Source: Mycobacterium pinniadriaticum (GTDB lineage Bacteria; Actinomycetota; Actinomycetes; Mycobacteriales; Mycobacteriaceae). Taken from it: a stretch of 64,000 nucleotides of DNA. Positions 40,553-50,313 of this stretch are shown piece by piece. The DNA is taken from contig NZ_JAPJDO010000014.1 in assembly GCF_026242045.1 (NCBI RefSeq), positions 1-64,000 of the forward strand, in the 5' to 3' direction. The notes beneath the pieces were generated by a model. It searched no databases, was not told the origin of the DNA, and saw only the letters and a list, made by a program, of their open reading frames with translations. Numbering within the stretch: the first letter of the stretch is position 1; every line of letters begins with the position of its first letter. Both the position numbers and the translations under genes were made by a program.

Positions 40553-42532
40553 TCATTGGGTGTCCGGTGGCGACGACCCGCGCCATTCGTAGATGCGGGC
40601 CTCACCGTTGTCGTAGATCTTGGCCCACGACTTGGACTTGTCTAGTGACACTAGCCCGTCGGGCATGGCGAACCCGCGGACCACCGGCGTAGAAGTCAAC
40701 ACATAGCGGATGTTCAGGGCCTTCACCGCTTCGGCGATTCGCGGATCGTGATCGGCGTCATCGGCGTAGGCCCAGAAGATGAAGCGGTTGTAGCCCGGTC
40801 CCTGCTGTACCGGGTAGTCATAGTGTGTCCACAGTGGGTGCAACCCGGCGACCGCATACATCCAGGCGGTTCCGTCGACGTTGGCGTCACCGATCACCGT
40901 GTCGCGGGCCCCGGGCAGGGTGGCCAGATAGGCCATTGCCTCCAAATCCTTGTCGTCGACGATCACCCGGTCGTATTTCTCGCCGATCAGGAAGCAGTGC
41001 CGCGGGAAGTAGTGCCAGGCCAGCCCGACGGTGACGGCGAGCAGCAGCACCGTCGTGGCACCGATCCAGAACCCGCGGTCGGGATCGCGGGCGCCGGCCC
41101 ATCGCCGCGTCACCCGGCGGGCACCCGCCACCACCAGCAGAGCCGCCGCGTACAGCGCGATCCCGGCCATCGGTGCCAGCAGCAACGTCACCACCGCCGA
41201 CAGCCGGCGCGGGTCGCTGTAGAACAGGTCGCTGTACTTGCCGATGATCGCCCCGACCCGTCCGCCGAATGGCGCGCCGGAATGCACGATCGACACCATC
41301 ATCAGCAACCACACCGCCGCCGGCCACCAGATGCGTTTGGTCAGCAGCAGCACGAAGCCGATGCCCGCCAGCGCGATGAGGATGTTCTGGATCGGGAAGT
41401 CGTTGAGGTGCCGGGTGTGCTGGACCATCGCGTTGAACAGCGTCCTCTTGCGGCCTAGATGGGTCAGGAAGGCGTGTCCGGCGATGACCTCGGCCTGCTG
41501 CAGCACCCCGAGGAACTGCGGCAGCAGCACAACCAGCGTGGGTGCGGCGATCGCGACCAGGGTGATGAAGTCGCGCAGTCGCCCCAAAACCGGGCGCCAC
41601 AACGCGTCCAGCAGCCACCACGCGACGACAAAGGTGACCACGACCACGCCGCCGGTGATGTGCACCGAGAACACGCCCACCAACGCCAGTACCGCCAACG
41701 GGATGCGGTCGCGGTGCCGTAGCGACGACGTGATCAGCACGAATGCGGGCACAGCGATGCCGTAGGCGGCCATGTTGGGCATCGAGGCGGTGTCGAATTC
41801 GACATAGGGCACCGCGGTGAACGAAGCCGACAGGGCGGCCGCGGTGGCCGCGGCACCTGCGGTGCGCCAGGCAGTCGCGCGGGGACGCAGCAGCTGCCAG
41901 GTCAGCAGGGCGGCGCTGAGCGGGAACAACCACACCGCCGCCGCCAGCGAGCTCAACGTGTACGCGGTGGTCGGCGCGGCCCCGATCAGCTGGGCCAGCA
42001 CGGCGGCCAGCGCATGAAACACCGAGGGGTAATAGAGCGCGTCGTGGGTTTCCACATTGCGCAACTCACCCATGTGTGTCGACGACGCCTGGCCGGTGTC
42101 GAGGATCCAGCGGATGACGTTGGCGTGCCAGACGGAGTCCCAGTTGCTGGGGATCGACTGCCAGTACGGCATGCCGCGCCAGGCGGCCAGGCCGATCAAG
42201 ACTGCGCCCAAGATCACGCCCGCCGCCACCGTGAGGGCGGGCCACAGTGACGCCGTGTCGGTCGCCGATTCGGAATCGCGGTACCGGGCGAGCAGAATCC
42301 GCAAACCGAAGGCCGCCGCCGTCGCGATGACCAGGGCCAGCAGTGCGGTCCATATGTTCCAACGGATCCCGACGGCGCCGAACGGGATGATTGCCAGGCC
42401 CACAACGCCGTACGTCAACACCGGGCCGACACCGAGTGCGACGGGCCACCGCAGCTTCCCGGCCAGAGCTACCACCGCACCCGGCAGGATCAGCAACAAG
42501 ACCGCGATCACCAGTCCGAACGCGAAGCTCAC
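40553..42532 (-). CDS. GT-C-like membrane glycosyltransferase (Rv3779 homologue)
   Basis: A 659-residue protein with a hydrophobic N-terminal helix, about 12 membrane segments through residue 510 and an extracytoplasmic C-terminal domain (YLATLPGARDTVIGDANVDGTAWMYAVAGLHPLW, KALNIRYVLTS). It matches the DUF6541/Rv3779 family, length 666 in Mtb. Rv3779 has been implicated in polyprenyl-phosphate-mannose or related lipid-sugar synthesis. The start is a GTG at 42532. It lies 29 bp before bpa and probably heads the bpa-wzt-glfT1-wzm transcript. Confidence 0.85.
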   Translation of the reverse strand: MSFAFGLVIAVLLLILPGAVVALAGKLRWPVALGVGPVLTYGVVGLAIIPFGAVGIRWNIWTALLALVIATAAAFGLRILLARYRDSESATDTASLWPALTVAAGVILGAVLIGLAAWRGMPYWQSIPSNWDSVWHANVIRWILDTGQASSTHMGELRNVETHDALYYPSVFHALAAVLAQLIGAAPTTAYTLSSLAAAVWLFPLSAALLTWQLLRPRATAWRTAGAAATAAALSASFTAVPYVEFDTASMPNMAAYGIAVPAFVLITSSLRHRDRIPLAVLALVGVFSVHITGGVVVVTFVVAWWLLDALWRPVLGRLRDFITLVAIAAPTLVVLLPQFLGVLQQAEVIAGHAFLTHLGRKRTLFNAMVQHTRHLNDFPIQNILIALAGIGFVLLLTKRIWWPAAVWLLMMVSIVHSGAPFGGRVGAIIGKYSDLFYSDPRRLSAVVTLLLAPMAGIALYAAALLVVAGARRVTRRWAGARDPDRGFWIGATTVLLLAVTVGLAWHYFPRHCFLIGEKYDRVIVDDKDLEAMAYLATLPGARDTVIGDANVDGTAWMYAVAGLHPLWTHYDYPVQQGPGYNRFIFWAYADDADHDPRIAEAVKALNIRYVLTSTPVVRGFAMPDGLVSLDKSKSWAKIYDNGEARIYEWRGSSPPDTQ

Positions 42533-42629
42533 TGGACTAGTATGGCTGGCCAGGTGATCCCGTCCGCGGGGACCGCAGGCGCGCTTGCTGTCTCGTTAGC
42601 GCTATCACCAACGCTTTAAGGTGGTCTCC

Positions 42630-43826
42630 ATGGCATACGACGTCGCCCGGGTGCGTGGTCTGCACCCAGCGCTGGGCGACGGGTGGATGCGTTTCGACGC
42701 CCAGGCCGGGATGTTGATCCCCGAGTCGGTCGCCACCACGGTCTCGACGGCTTTTCGCGGTTCGGTGCCCAACACCGCAAGCCCCCATCCGGCAGCGCGG
42801 CGCAGCGTGGCAGTGCTGGAGGCCGCCCGCCAGGCGGTGGCCGACCTGGTCAACGGTGATCCGAGCGGCGTGGTGCTCGGCGCCGACCGCTCGGTGTTGT
42901 TGACCTCGCTGGCCGACGCGTCGTCCTCACGCGCCGGGATCGGCTATGAGGTCGTCGTGAGCCGTCTGGACGACGAGGCGAATATCGCGCCGTGGCTGCG
43001 GGCGGCCAACCGGTACGGGGCCAAGGTCAAGTGGGCCGAGGTGGACATCGAGACCGGCGAGCTGCCGTCCTGGCAGTGGGAGAACCTGATCACGCCGCCC
43101 ACCAAGCTGGTGGCCATGACGTCGGCGTCCTCGACCCTGGGCACGATCACCGACGTGGGGGCGGTCACCAAGCTGGTGCACGACGTCGGTGGGCTGGTGG
43201 TGGTCGACCATTCGGCCGCCGCGCCCTATCAGTTGATCGATATCGACGAGATCGAAGCCGACGTCGTCGCGCTGAACGCGCCGGCGTGGGGTGGCCCGCC
43301 GATCGGCGCGCTGGTGTTCCGCAACCCCGCGCTCATCGACACCTTCGGATCGGTGTCGATGAACCCGTACGCCAGCGGGCCGGCCCGTCTGGAGTTGGGT
43401 GGACACCAGTACGGGCTGCTGGCCGGTGTGGTCGCCAGCATCGAATACCTGGCCGGCCTGGATGAGTCGGCGCGCGGCACTCGTCGCGAAAGGCTGGCGC
43501 TGTCAATGCAATCCGCGGGCGCCTACCTGGGCGAGCTGTTCGACTACCTGATGGCGTCGCTGCGGTCGCTGCCACTGGTGATGGTGATCGGCCGCCCGGA
43601 GGCGCAGATCCCGGTGGTCAGCTTCGCGGTCACCGGGGTGCCGGCCGAGCGAGTGGTCCAGCGGTTGGCCGACAACGGAATCCTGGCTGTTTCCAACGCA
43701 AATTCTCGCGTGCTGGACTTGATCGGTGCCAACGACATCGGCGGCGCGGTCACTGTCGGGTTGGCGCACTACTCGACGATGGCCGAGGTGGATCAGTTGG
43801 TGCGCGCGTTGGCGTCGCTGGGCTGA
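42630..43826 (+). CDS. Cysteine desulfurase-like class V aminotransferase fold protein lacking the PLP lysine (Rv3778c homologue)
   Basis: A 398-residue protein with the class V aminotransferase layout: [37 protein letters not shown], and [12 protein letters not shown] giving Asp193, the residue that normally pairs with the PLP pyridine N. About 26 residues later the Schiff-base Lys should appear in an HK..GP..G motif. Here the segment is [17 protein letters not shown], and no lysine at all occurs after Lys181. It therefore looks unable to bind PLP by the usual imine. Length equals Mtb Rv3778c. ATG 42630 ([10 protein letters not shown]) is chosen over a GTG 9 bp earlier. Confidence 0.85.
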   Translation: MAYDVARVRGLHPALGDGWMRFDAQAGMLIPESVATTVSTAFRGSVPNTASPHPAARRSVAVLEAARQAVADLVNGDPSGVVLGADRSVLLTSLADASSSRAGIGYEVVVSRLDDEANIAPWLRAANRYGAKVKWAEVDIETGELPSWQWENLITPPTKLVAMTSASSTLGTITDVGAVTKLVHDVGGLVVVDHSAAAPYQLIDIDEIEADVVALNAPAWGGPPIGALVFRNPALIDTFGSVSMNPYASGPARLELGGHQYGLLAGVVASIEYLAGLDESARGTRRERLALSMQSAGAYLGELFDYLMASLRSLPLVMVIGRPEAQIPVVSFAVTGVPAERVVQRLADNGILAVSNANSRVLDLIGANDIGGAVTVGLAHYSTMAEVDQLVRALASLG

Positions 43827-43838
43827 AGCTCGGTCGGC

Positions 43839-44822
43839 TCACTCATCCAGGGTCAGCAGAACCTTCCCGAACGTCTCTCCGGAGGCCAGCACGCGGTGTG
43901 CTTCGGCGGCCTCGGTGATGGGGAATCGGGCACCGACGATCGGGCGGACCCGGCCGTCGGCGATCATCGGCCAGACCGAGGCCACTACCGCGTCAACGAT
44001 CGCGCCCTTCCCGTTCGGACCGCCGACAGGCCGCCCCCGCAACGAGGTGGCGATCACGTGTAGCCGTTTGGCCACCATTTTGGCGATGTTGAGTTCGCCC
44101 TTGACTCCGCCCTGCATACCGATGATGACCAGGCGGCCGTCGGACGCCAGCGCGTCGAGATTCCGATCCAGATACGCCGCGCCCATGATGTCCAAGATGA
44201 CATCGGCACCGCGATCGTCCGTCGCTAAATTGACGCGCGCGACGAAATCTTCGTCGCGGTAGGAGATTAGGGTGTCCGCGCCCAGCTCCCGGCATAGTTC
44301 TAGCTTGGATTGCGAGCCCGCGGTCACCGCGACCCGGTTGCCCAGAGCTGTAGCCACCTGAATGGCGTGGGTGCCGATACCGCTGGCGCCGCCGTGAACC
44401 AGGAGCATTTCACCGGGCGCAAGGTGGGCGGTCATGACGATGTTCGACCACACCGTGCACGCGACCTCGGGGAGCGCGGCCGCGTCGGGTAAACTGACCC
44501 CGGCGGGAATGGGCAGCACCTGTGCGACGGGCACCGCGACATACTCGGCATAGCCGCCTCCGGCCAATAGCGCGCAAACCTCTTGTCCAACAGTCCATTC
44601 CGAAACACCATCGCCCACCGCGGCGATGACGCCGGAGACCTCCAGGCCCAGGATGTCGCTGGCTCCCGGCGGGGGTGGGTAATGCCCGGCGGCCTGCAAC
44701 AGGTCCGCTCGGTTGACTCCTGCGGTGCCGATCTTGATCAATACCTCGCCGTGACTGGGCGAAACGTCGGGTACTTCCCGCCAGATCAGGCGGTCGGCGG
44801 ATTCAGCAACGATGGCCTGCAT
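43839..44822 (-). CDS. NADPH:quinone oxidoreductase, zinc-free MDR family (Rv3777 homologue)
   Basis: A 327-residue medium-chain dehydrogenase/reductase. The N-terminal GroES-like part holds TAGVNRADLLQAAGHYPPPPGASDILGLEVSG. The Rossmann part holds MLLVHGGASGIGTHAIQVATALG (about 137-160) with the AxxGxxG-like nucleotide motif, and SKLELCRELGAD. The zinc ligands of alcohol dehydrogenases are absent, so it is a quinone oxidoreductase/PIG3-type enzyme using NADPH. It converges with the desulfurase-like gene and diverges from a MarR regulator 64 bp away, as Rv3777 and its neighbour do. Confidence 0.9.
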   Translation of the reverse strand: MQAIVAESADRLIWREVPDVSPSHGEVLIKIGTAGVNRADLLQAAGHYPPPPGASDILGLEVSGVIAAVGDGVSEWTVGQEVCALLAGGGYAEYVAVPVAQVLPIPAGVSLPDAAALPEVACTVWSNIVMTAHLAPGEMLLVHGGASGIGTHAIQVATALGNRVAVTAGSQSKLELCRELGADTLISYRDEDFVARVNLATDDRGADVILDIMGAAYLDRNLDALASDGRLVIIGMQGGVKGELNIAKMVAKRLHVIATSLRGRPVGGPNGKGAIVDAVVASVWPMIADGRVRPIVGARFPITEAAEAHRVLASGETFGKVLLTLDE

Positions 44823-44886
44823 TAGGGTCAGGTTACTCCCGAGTCATTTCGGCCTCGTACCGCGCTGTGTCGCTTACGCTTGCGCT

Positions 44887-45399
44887 ATGGGAGGGATAAT
44901 TGCGGGGCGAACGGCCAGTGAGATGCCGGGGTTGGATATAGCCGAGCAGCGATCTTGGCAGAACTTCCTCGACGCGGCACTGCGGCTGTACGGAACACTG
45001 AATCGCGGACTGGTCGACAAGCACAAGCTGAGCTTGGTCGATGTCCGCCTGTTGGAGATATTGGACAACTCCGAAACCGGCGCGGCCCGGATGGGGGATT
45101 TGGCCGAACAACTCATGTCGCTGCCGAGTCGAGTGACTCGTCAGATCCGCCGTCTGGAGGCCGCCGGCCTGGTGCACCGGGAGGCCAGCCCCGACGACGG
45201 GCGCGGGGTCTTGGCCGGTATCACCGACCTGGGACGCGAGGTCGTCGAGGACGCGATGGTGACATATGCGGCGGGTGTGCGGGAAAACTTCCTGGGCCCG
45301 CTGTCGCGTCCGCAGATGGCGGCGATGGGGGAGAACTGTCGCCGGATCAGCGCGGCGTTGAAGGACGGCGGCAACTCGGCCAAGGTCGGCCGCGTCTGA
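44887..45399 (+). CDS. MarR-family transcriptional regulator
   Basis: A 170-residue regulator with the winged-helix MarR pattern: SLVDVRLLEILDNS, ARMGDLAEQLMSLPSRVTRQIRRLEAAGLVHREASPDDGRGVLAGITDLGREVVEDA. The DxRxxxxxLT wing appears as SPDDGRGVLAGIT. Start options are ATG 44887 (MGGIIAG) and ATG 44923 (MPGLDIAEQ). It is divergent from the quinone oxidoreductase gene, the usual arrangement for a MarR repressor and its target; the 64 bp between holds no clear perfect palindrome. The ligand is unknown. Confidence 0.88.
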   Translation: MGGIIAGRTASEMPGLDIAEQRSWQNFLDAALRLYGTLNRGLVDKHKLSLVDVRLLEILDNSETGAARMGDLAEQLMSLPSRVTRQIRRLEAAGLVHREASPDDGRGVLAGITDLGREVVEDAMVTYAAGVRENFLGPLSRPQMAAMGENCRRISAALKDGGNSAKVGRV

Positions 45400-45417
45400 A
45401 CCGCTACGCTTGTCGGC

Positions 45418-45504
45418 GGTGGCGTGGCAGAGCGGCCTAATGCACTCGCCTTGAAAGCGAGAGACGGCTAACACCGTCCGGGGGTTCAAATCCCTCCGCC
45501 ACCG
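45418..45504 (+). tRNA. tRNA-Ser(UGA)
   Basis: The acceptor stem GGTGGCG (45418-45424) pairs with CGCCACC (45497-45503) and the discriminator is G. The anticodon stem CTCGC/GCGAG closes the loop CTTGAAA with anticodon TGA at 45452-45454. A long variable arm and GTTCAAATC T-loop fit a class II tRNA-Ser. The CCA end is not encoded. Confidence 0.96.
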
Positions 45505-45772
45505 CTCTCAGCTTTGTGGCGGAGACTTCGCCAAGCGCGATCCGCTACCACGCAAACCCGTTGTCGCACAAAATAAGTCGGGCTCCGATGCGACTGGCCT
45601 TCGGCTGTGGGGCGGGCTCCGGACTTCTGTGGATCCGCTGGGGAGGCGTGCGTATCAGTGGCACGCGGGCATACAAATAGCGAAAGGCGTTTCAAGGGTT
45701 GCCCGAGCCACTTCACTGAATGGTTCGGTTGACCAATATCGCCCTGATGAATCCCGAAAGACGCTGGTCAAC

Positions 45773-46069
45773 ATGTATTCCACTCAGAAGCTGCAGAAAT
45801 GCTTGACCTTGGATAAAAGGTTGCTGGGCACCATTGTGGGGGGCGGCGCGATCGCCGTGCTCGGCCTATTCGGGGTGACCCACCCGGCGCCGTCTTCGGT
45901 GACCCGAAGCGTCACCGCGGACTCCGGTGAGGAGACGAAGTTCCCGCCCTATTCCTCGCCGGCCGTCGCCGCCATGCACATGGGTGCGACCACGACGACC
46001 CAGCCGACCGACGAACCGACGGTGCTGGCGACCACGAAAGCCGTTCCGGCCATCAAGGCGGGCAGCTAG
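45773..46069 (+). CDS. Small exported or membrane-anchored protein of unknown function
   Basis: A 98-residue protein from the ATG at 45773 (MYSTQKLQK). A basic start is followed by a hydrophobic helix at about 19-36 (GTIVGGGAIAVLGLFGV), then a Thr/Ala/Pro-rich tail without Cys (VTADSGEE, TTTTQPTDEPTV). It is probably secreted or anchored to the membrane. The 268 bp gap after tRNA-Ser (45505-45772) is gene-free and should hold the promoter. It converges with echA21, 3 bp apart. No family recognised. Confidence 0.55.
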   Translation: MYSTQKLQKCLTLDKRLLGTIVGGGAIAVLGLFGVTHPAPSSVTRSVTADSGEETKFPPYSSPAVAAMHMGATTTTQPTDEPTVLATTKAVPAIKAGS

Positions 46070-46072
46070 CGG

Positions 46073-46903
46073 CTATTCGCCGGTGAACTCCGGCTTGCGC
46101 TTGGCGAACATCGCCGAGATGCCCTCGGACAGGTCCTTGGACGGCAAGAAGGCGGAGTTCCAGGCAGCGACATAGCGCAGGCTGGCCGACACCGCGGCGG
46201 TGCGCTGCTCGTCGAGGACATCCTTGATCCCGTGGGTCACCAAGGGTGAATTCGCGGCGATCTCGGCGGCCGCTTCGTGGGCGGCGGCCAGGGTGGCCCC
46301 GGCGTCGGGGTACACGTCGTTGACCAGACCGATCTTCTCGGCGCGCGCGGCGTCGATGTCCTTACCGGTCAACGCCAATTCGCGCAGATGCCCGTCGGAC
46401 AGGATGTAGGGCAACCGGGCCAGGCTGCCGACATCGGCCACGATCGACAACTTGACCTCGCGCACCGAGAACTTCGCGTCGGCGCTGGCGTATCGGATGT
46501 CGACCGCACTGATCAGGTCGACGCCGCCGCCGATGCACCAGCCGTGCACAGCGGCGATGGTCGGTGTGCGGCAGTCGGCGACCGCGGTGATCGCCTGCTG
46601 CATCCGCTTGAGCTTGGTGTGGAAGTTCTTGCGCGGGCGGGCCGACACCTCCGTGGACATGGCGCTGCCGACGGTGTCGCCCATGGCGATCAGGTCCAGG
46701 CCGTAGCTGAAATTGCGGCCCGAGCCGGTCAGCACGATCGCCCGGACGTCGGGATCGGCGTCGAGGTCGGCGAAGACCACCGGCATTTCGGCCCAGAACT
46801 GCGGGCCCATCGCATTGCCTTTGCCGGGGCCGATCAGCGTGACCTGCGCGATGTGGTCCTTGACCTCGACGGTGAGGGATTCATACGGCTCGCTCATGAC
46901 CAT
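46073..46903 (-). CDS. echA21: Enoyl-CoA hydratase/isomerase family protein EchA21
   Basis: A 276-residue crotonase-fold protein. SGRNFSYGLDLIAM forms part of the oxyanion region, and AVHGWCIGGGVDLISAVDIRYAS is the crotonase signature (about 116-138). KLSIVADVGSLARLP places Asp near the second catalytic position instead of the Glu of true hydratases, a trait of delta3,5-delta2,4-dienoyl-CoA isomerases. Mtb echA21 (Rv3774) is in the same syntenic slot. The start may be the first ATG (46903) or the one two codons later (MSEPYESL). Confidence 0.88.
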   Translation of the reverse strand: MVMSEPYESLTVEVKDHIAQVTLIGPGKGNAMGPQFWAEMPVVFADLDADPDVRAIVLTGSGRNFSYGLDLIAMGDTVGSAMSTEVSARPRKNFHTKLKRMQQAITAVADCRTPTIAAVHGWCIGGGVDLISAVDIRYASADAKFSVREVKLSIVADVGSLARLPYILSDGHLRELALTGKDIDAARAEKIGLVNDVYPDAGATLAAAHEAAAEIAANSPLVTHGIKDVLDEQRTAAVSASLRYVAAWNSAFLPSKDLSEGISAMFAKRKPEFTGE

Positions 46904-46945
46904 GAAGGCTACGGCCCCGGGTGGTCGCGGCGATGGCCGGGTTGC

Positions 46946-47530
46946 TCAGATATACATCGCCGGATCGACGTAACAGGTGGGGTCCACGAGTTCTTCGCGC
47001 TGGTTCGCGCTGCGTGCACGCACGACCGCCGGGATACCGGTGGCGATCGAATCCGCCGGAATGTCACGGGTGACGACGGCGTTCGCGCCGACCGCGCTGT
47101 CGTCGCCAACGACCAAAGGCCCCAGGATCTTTGCCCCGGCCCCGACCGTCACCCGATTCCCCAGGGTGGGATGACGCTTACCGTGCTGCAGGGAGCGCCC
47201 GCCCAGGGTCACACCGTGGTAGAGCATCACGTCGTCGCCGATCTCGGCCGTTTCGCCGATCACCACGCCCATTCCGTGGTCGATGAAGAATCGACGTCCG
47301 ATCGTCGCGCCGGGGTGGATCTCGATACCGGTGAGAAATCGGGTCAACTGGGACAGCATCCGCGCCGGCCCGCGCAGCGCCGGCCTGGCCCACAGGCGGT
47401 GGGCCACCCGATAGGACCAGATCGCGTGCAGGCCCGAATAGACCACCGCGTTCTCGATGTCCCCGCGGGCGGCGGGGTCATGGCTGCGGGCGTTCGCCAG
47501 GTCTTCGCGAAGCGTCGTGAGCAGGCTCAT
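46946..47530 (-). CDS. cysE: Serine O-acetyltransferase CysE
   Basis: A 194-residue acetyltransferase. The N-terminal helical part ([17 protein letters not shown]) precedes a left-handed beta-helix with hexapeptide repeats ([49 protein letters not shown]). [10 protein letters not shown] holds the catalytic His-Asp type site. It makes O-acetylserine for cysteine synthesis. The ATG lies 3 bp after the cysK stop, so cysK-cysE form an operon. It is short like other actinobacterial CysE. Confidence 0.95.
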   Translation of the reverse strand: MSLLTTLREDLANARSHDPAARGDIENAVVYSGLHAIWSYRVAHRLWARPALRGPARMLSQLTRFLTGIEIHPGATIGRRFFIDHGMGVVIGETAEIGDDVMLYHGVTLGGRSLQHGKRHPTLGNRVTVGAGAKILGPLVVGDDSAVGANAVVTRDIPADSIATGIPAVVRARSANQREELVDPTCYVDPAMYI

Positions 47531-47533
47531 GAA

Positions 47534-48469
47534 TCAGTCCCGGATGTGCTCGAACAGCACAGTGGAGATATAGCGCTCGCCGTAGTCGCAGACCACCGCG
47601 ACGATCAGCTTGCCCGCGTTCTCCGGGCGCTTGGCGAGTTCGATTGCCGCCCAGACGATCGCGCCGGAGGAGATGCCGCCGAGGATCCCCTCCTCGGTGC
47701 CCAGGTCCCGGGCCACTTTGACCGCGTCGTCGAGTTGGACGTCGATGATCTCGTCGTAGACGTCGCGATCGAGTACCTCGGGTACGAAGTTGGCTCCGAT
47801 GCCCTGAATCTTGTGCGGCCCCGCGACCCCTTCGGTCAGCAGCGGGGAGTCCTTGGGCTCGACCCCGACGATCTGCACGCCGGGCTTGCGCTCCTTGAGG
47901 ACGTGCCCGACCCCGGTGAGGGTGCCGCCGGTGCCGATGCCGGCGACGAAGATGTCGACCTTGCCGTCGGTGTCGGCCCAGATCTCCTCGGCGGTGGTCT
48001 TCTCGTGGATCGCCGGGTTGGCGGGGTTGCCGAACTGGTTGGCCGACACCGCGTTGGGGGTCTCGGCGATGATCTGGCGGGCCTTGTCCACCGCGCCGGC
48101 CATTCCCTCCGCTCCCGGGGTCAGCACGATCTCGGCTCCATAGGCGCGCAGCATCACCCGGCGCTCGGTGGACATCGTCTCCGGCATGGTCAGGATCACC
48201 TTGTAGCCCCGGGCCGCCCCGACCATGGCCAACGCGATCCCGGTGTTGCCGCTGGTGGCTTCGACGATCGTGCCGCCGGGTTGCAGCTCGCCGGAGGCCT
48301 CGGCGGCGTCGATGATCGCGGCCCCGATCCGGTCCTTGACGCTGTTCGCCGGGTTGTAGAACTCGAGCTTGACCGTGACATCAGCGTCGAGCCCGTCGGT
48401 CAATCGGTTGAGTCGGACCAGCGGGGTGCGGCCGATCAGCTCGCTGACGTTGTCATAGATCTTGCCCAT
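47534..48469 (-). CDS. cysK: O-acetylserine sulfhydrylase (cysteine synthase A)
   Basis: A 311-residue fold-type II PLP enzyme that makes cysteine from O-acetylserine and sulfide. The PLP Lys is Lys45 in [22 protein letters not shown] is the substrate/phosphate loop, and [12 protein letters not shown] binds the cofactor phosphate. The ATG at 48469 ([11 protein letters not shown]) is used; a start 24 bp upstream would add an unconserved octapeptide. Length equals Mtb CysK1 (310). It is the promoter-proximal gene of the cysK-cysE pair. Confidence 0.96.
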   Translation of the reverse strand: MGKIYDNVSELIGRTPLVRLNRLTDGLDADVTVKLEFYNPANSVKDRIGAAIIDAAEASGELQPGGTIVEATSGNTGIALAMVGAARGYKVILTMPETMSTERRVMLRAYGAEIVLTPGAEGMAGAVDKARQIIAETPNAVSANQFGNPANPAIHEKTTAEEIWADTDGKVDIFVAGIGTGGTLTGVGHVLKERKPGVQIVGVEPKDSPLLTEGVAGPHKIQGIGANFVPEVLDRDVYDEIIDVQLDDAVKVARDLGTEEGILGGISSGAIVWAAIELAKRPENAGKLIVAVVCDYGERYISTVLFEHIRD

Positions 48470-48552
48470 GCCTGCGCGTCCCTTCTCGTGCACTACACCA
48501 AAACCCTATGTGGTCTGGCTCCGCTGTCGGTGACCGGTCGTACCGTAAGGGC

Positions 48553-49119
48553 ATGGCTGAGGGGATCACCGACGAACTGGACAGTGCCGAAGCGTCGCTG
48601 AAAGTGCTGCAGCAGGTGGTGCACGGCATCGGCGCAGACGACCTGACGAAGCAGACGCCGTGCCGTGAGTTCGACGTCGCCGCGCTCACCGATCACCTGC
48701 TGAACTCGATCACCCTGCTGGGCGGGGCCGCCGGCGCGCAGTTGCCCGAGCGTGACCGCGACGAGTCCGTCGAGGCCCAGATCATCGCCGCCGCCAGGCC
48801 GACGCTGGACGCATGGCATCGCCGCGGGCTGGGCGGCACGGTTCCGTTCGGCGACCACGAGGCGCTCGCACAGTTCATGGCCGCGATCCTGCCGCTCGAA
48901 TTCCTGGTCCACGCGTGGGATTACGCATCGGCCGTCGGGTGCCCGATCACCGCTCCGGACTCGCTCACCGACTACGTGGCGGCGTTGGCGCGGCGCATCA
49001 TCACCCCGGAAGGGCGTGCCAGGGCGGGTTTCGACGATCCGGTCGACGTGGGCGCGCATGCCGCAAAGCTGGACCAGCTCGCCGCGTTCACCGGGCGGGT
49101 GCCGGTCAGCGGGTCGTGA
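48553..49119 (+). CDS. TIGR03086-type metal-binding (DinB/mycothiol-dependent) protein (Rv3773c-like)
   Basis: A 188-residue four-helix protein from the ATG at 48553 (MAEGITDEL). It shows TPCREFDVAALTDHLLNSI, where the His and neighbours form the first metal-ligand set, and LPLEFLVHAWDYASAVG with the second His (H-W-D). This matches the maleylpyruvate isomerase/DinB superfamily used with mycothiol in actinobacteria. It lies beside hisC2, as Rv3773c does in Mtb, and their 3' ends overlap by 14 bp. Its substrate is unknown. Confidence 0.85.
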   Translation: MAEGITDELDSAEASLKVLQQVVHGIGADDLTKQTPCREFDVAALTDHLLNSITLLGGAAGAQLPERDRDESVEAQIIAAARPTLDAWHRRGLGGTVPFGDHEALAQFMAAILPLEFLVHAWDYASAVGCPITAPDSLTDYVAALARRIITPEGRARAGFDDPVDVGAHAAKLDQLAAFTGRVPVSGS

Positions 49120-50161
49120 TCCACTTTCCGGCGAACTCCAGGAACGCGTCGTTCTCCTCGGGTGCGCCGATGGTCACCCGGACACCGTCGGTGCCGTAGG
49201 GACGCACCAGCACCCGGGCGTCGGCGGCCTGTTCGACGAAGTCGAGGGTGTGCTCGGGCAGCGGAAGCCACACGAAGTTGGCCTGCGACGGCGGGAAGGT
49301 GAAGCCCAGTTCGGTCAGCGCGGCGCAGACCCGACGGCGTTCGGCCACCACGGCGTCGGTGCGGGCCAACAATTCGTCGGCGGCGTGCACCGATGCGATG
49401 GCCGCGGCCTGCGAGACGGTGGTCGCGGTGAACGGTACGTAGACCTTGCCCAGGGCGGTGATGACGTCGGGATCGCCGACGGCATAACCGATGCGCAGGC
49501 CCGCCAGGCCGTACGCCTTGGAAAAGGTGCGCAGTACAACCACATTGGGGTGGCTGCGGGCCAGCCCGAGGCTGTCGGGAAGCATCCCGTCCCGGATGTA
49601 CTCGACGTAGGCCTCGTCGATGGCGATGAGGATGTCCGACGGCACGGCGGCGACGAAGCGGGCCAATTCGTCGGGGTCGACGACGGTGGAGGTCGGGTTG
49701 TTCGGGTTGCAGACGAAGATCAGGCGGGTGCGGTCGGTGATCGCGGCCAGCATGGCGTCCAGGTCGAAGGTGTGGTCGCGCAGCGGCACCTGAACCGAGG
49801 TGGCACCGGCCACCCGCACCTGCAGCGGATAGATCTCGAAGCTGCGCCAGCCGAAGATCACCTCGTCGCCCACCGACGAGGTGATCTGGATCAGCTGCTG
49901 GCACAGGCTCACCGACCCGCAGCCCACCGCGATGTGCTCGGGGGCGAAATCGACATGCTTGGCCAGGTGCTCCTTGAGCTCCAGGTAGCCGTTGTCGGGG
50001 TAGCGGTTGATGGTCTCGGCGGCCGCGGCGATGGCCGCGCGCACGCTGGGTAGCGGTCCGTGCACGGTCTCGTTGCTGGCGAGTTTGATGGCGCCCGGCA
50101 CGGTCTTACCCGGGGTATAGGCCGGGAGATCGGCCAGTTCGGGGCGCAGACGGGCGGTCAT
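49106..50161 (-). CDS. hisC2: Histidinol-phosphate/aromatic aminotransferase HisC2 (Pat, Rv3772 homologue)
   Basis: A 351-residue fold-type I aminotransferase. The PLP Lys is Lys215 in RTFSKAYGLAGLRIGY; NPNNPTSTV and DEAYVEY supply the cofactor Asn and Asp/Tyr. The N-terminal IKLASNETVHGPLPSV is the HisC-family substrate segment. Mtb Rv3772 (353 residues) is described as a second HisC or an aromatic amino acid aminotransferase. The start is ATG 50161. It is convergent with the DinB-type gene. Confidence 0.92.
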   Translation of the reverse strand: MTARLRPELADLPAYTPGKTVPGAIKLASNETVHGPLPSVRAAIAAAAETINRYPDNGYLELKEHLAKHVDFAPEHIAVGCGSVSLCQQLIQITSSVGDEVIFGWRSFEIYPLQVRVAGATSVQVPLRDHTFDLDAMLAAITDRTRLIFVCNPNNPTSTVVDPDELARFVAAVPSDILIAIDEAYVEYIRDGMLPDSLGLARSHPNVVVLRTFSKAYGLAGLRIGYAVGDPDVITALGKVYVPFTATTVSQAAAIASVHAADELLARTDAVVAERRRVCAALTELGFTFPPSQANFVWLPLPEHTLDFVEQAADARVLVRPYGTDGVRVTIGAPEENDAFLEFAGKWITTR

Positions 50162-50313
50162 CCGGTCAAGTCTAGGGGTCTGCCCAGTTCATCCCCTTGT
50201 CGCTGCGCTCCTGCCCGCCGGAGCTGCTTTGCCATGAGCTGTCGGCGCTGTGTACTCTCATCCATCGGCGGTTCCGGGGCTTGCACCACGCTCCGGTACG
50301 CTCAGGTAGTTCA

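Noticed and set aside
44823-44886. MarR operator between the quinone oxidoreductase and marR
   Set aside because: The spacer has some GCGTAAGCG-like partial repeats but no clear palindrome, so no operator is claimed.
45486-45716. 76-codon open frame on the minus strand after tRNA-Ser
   Set aside because: No ribosome site, no motif, and Arg/Ser-rich composition; the region more likely holds a promoter for 45773.
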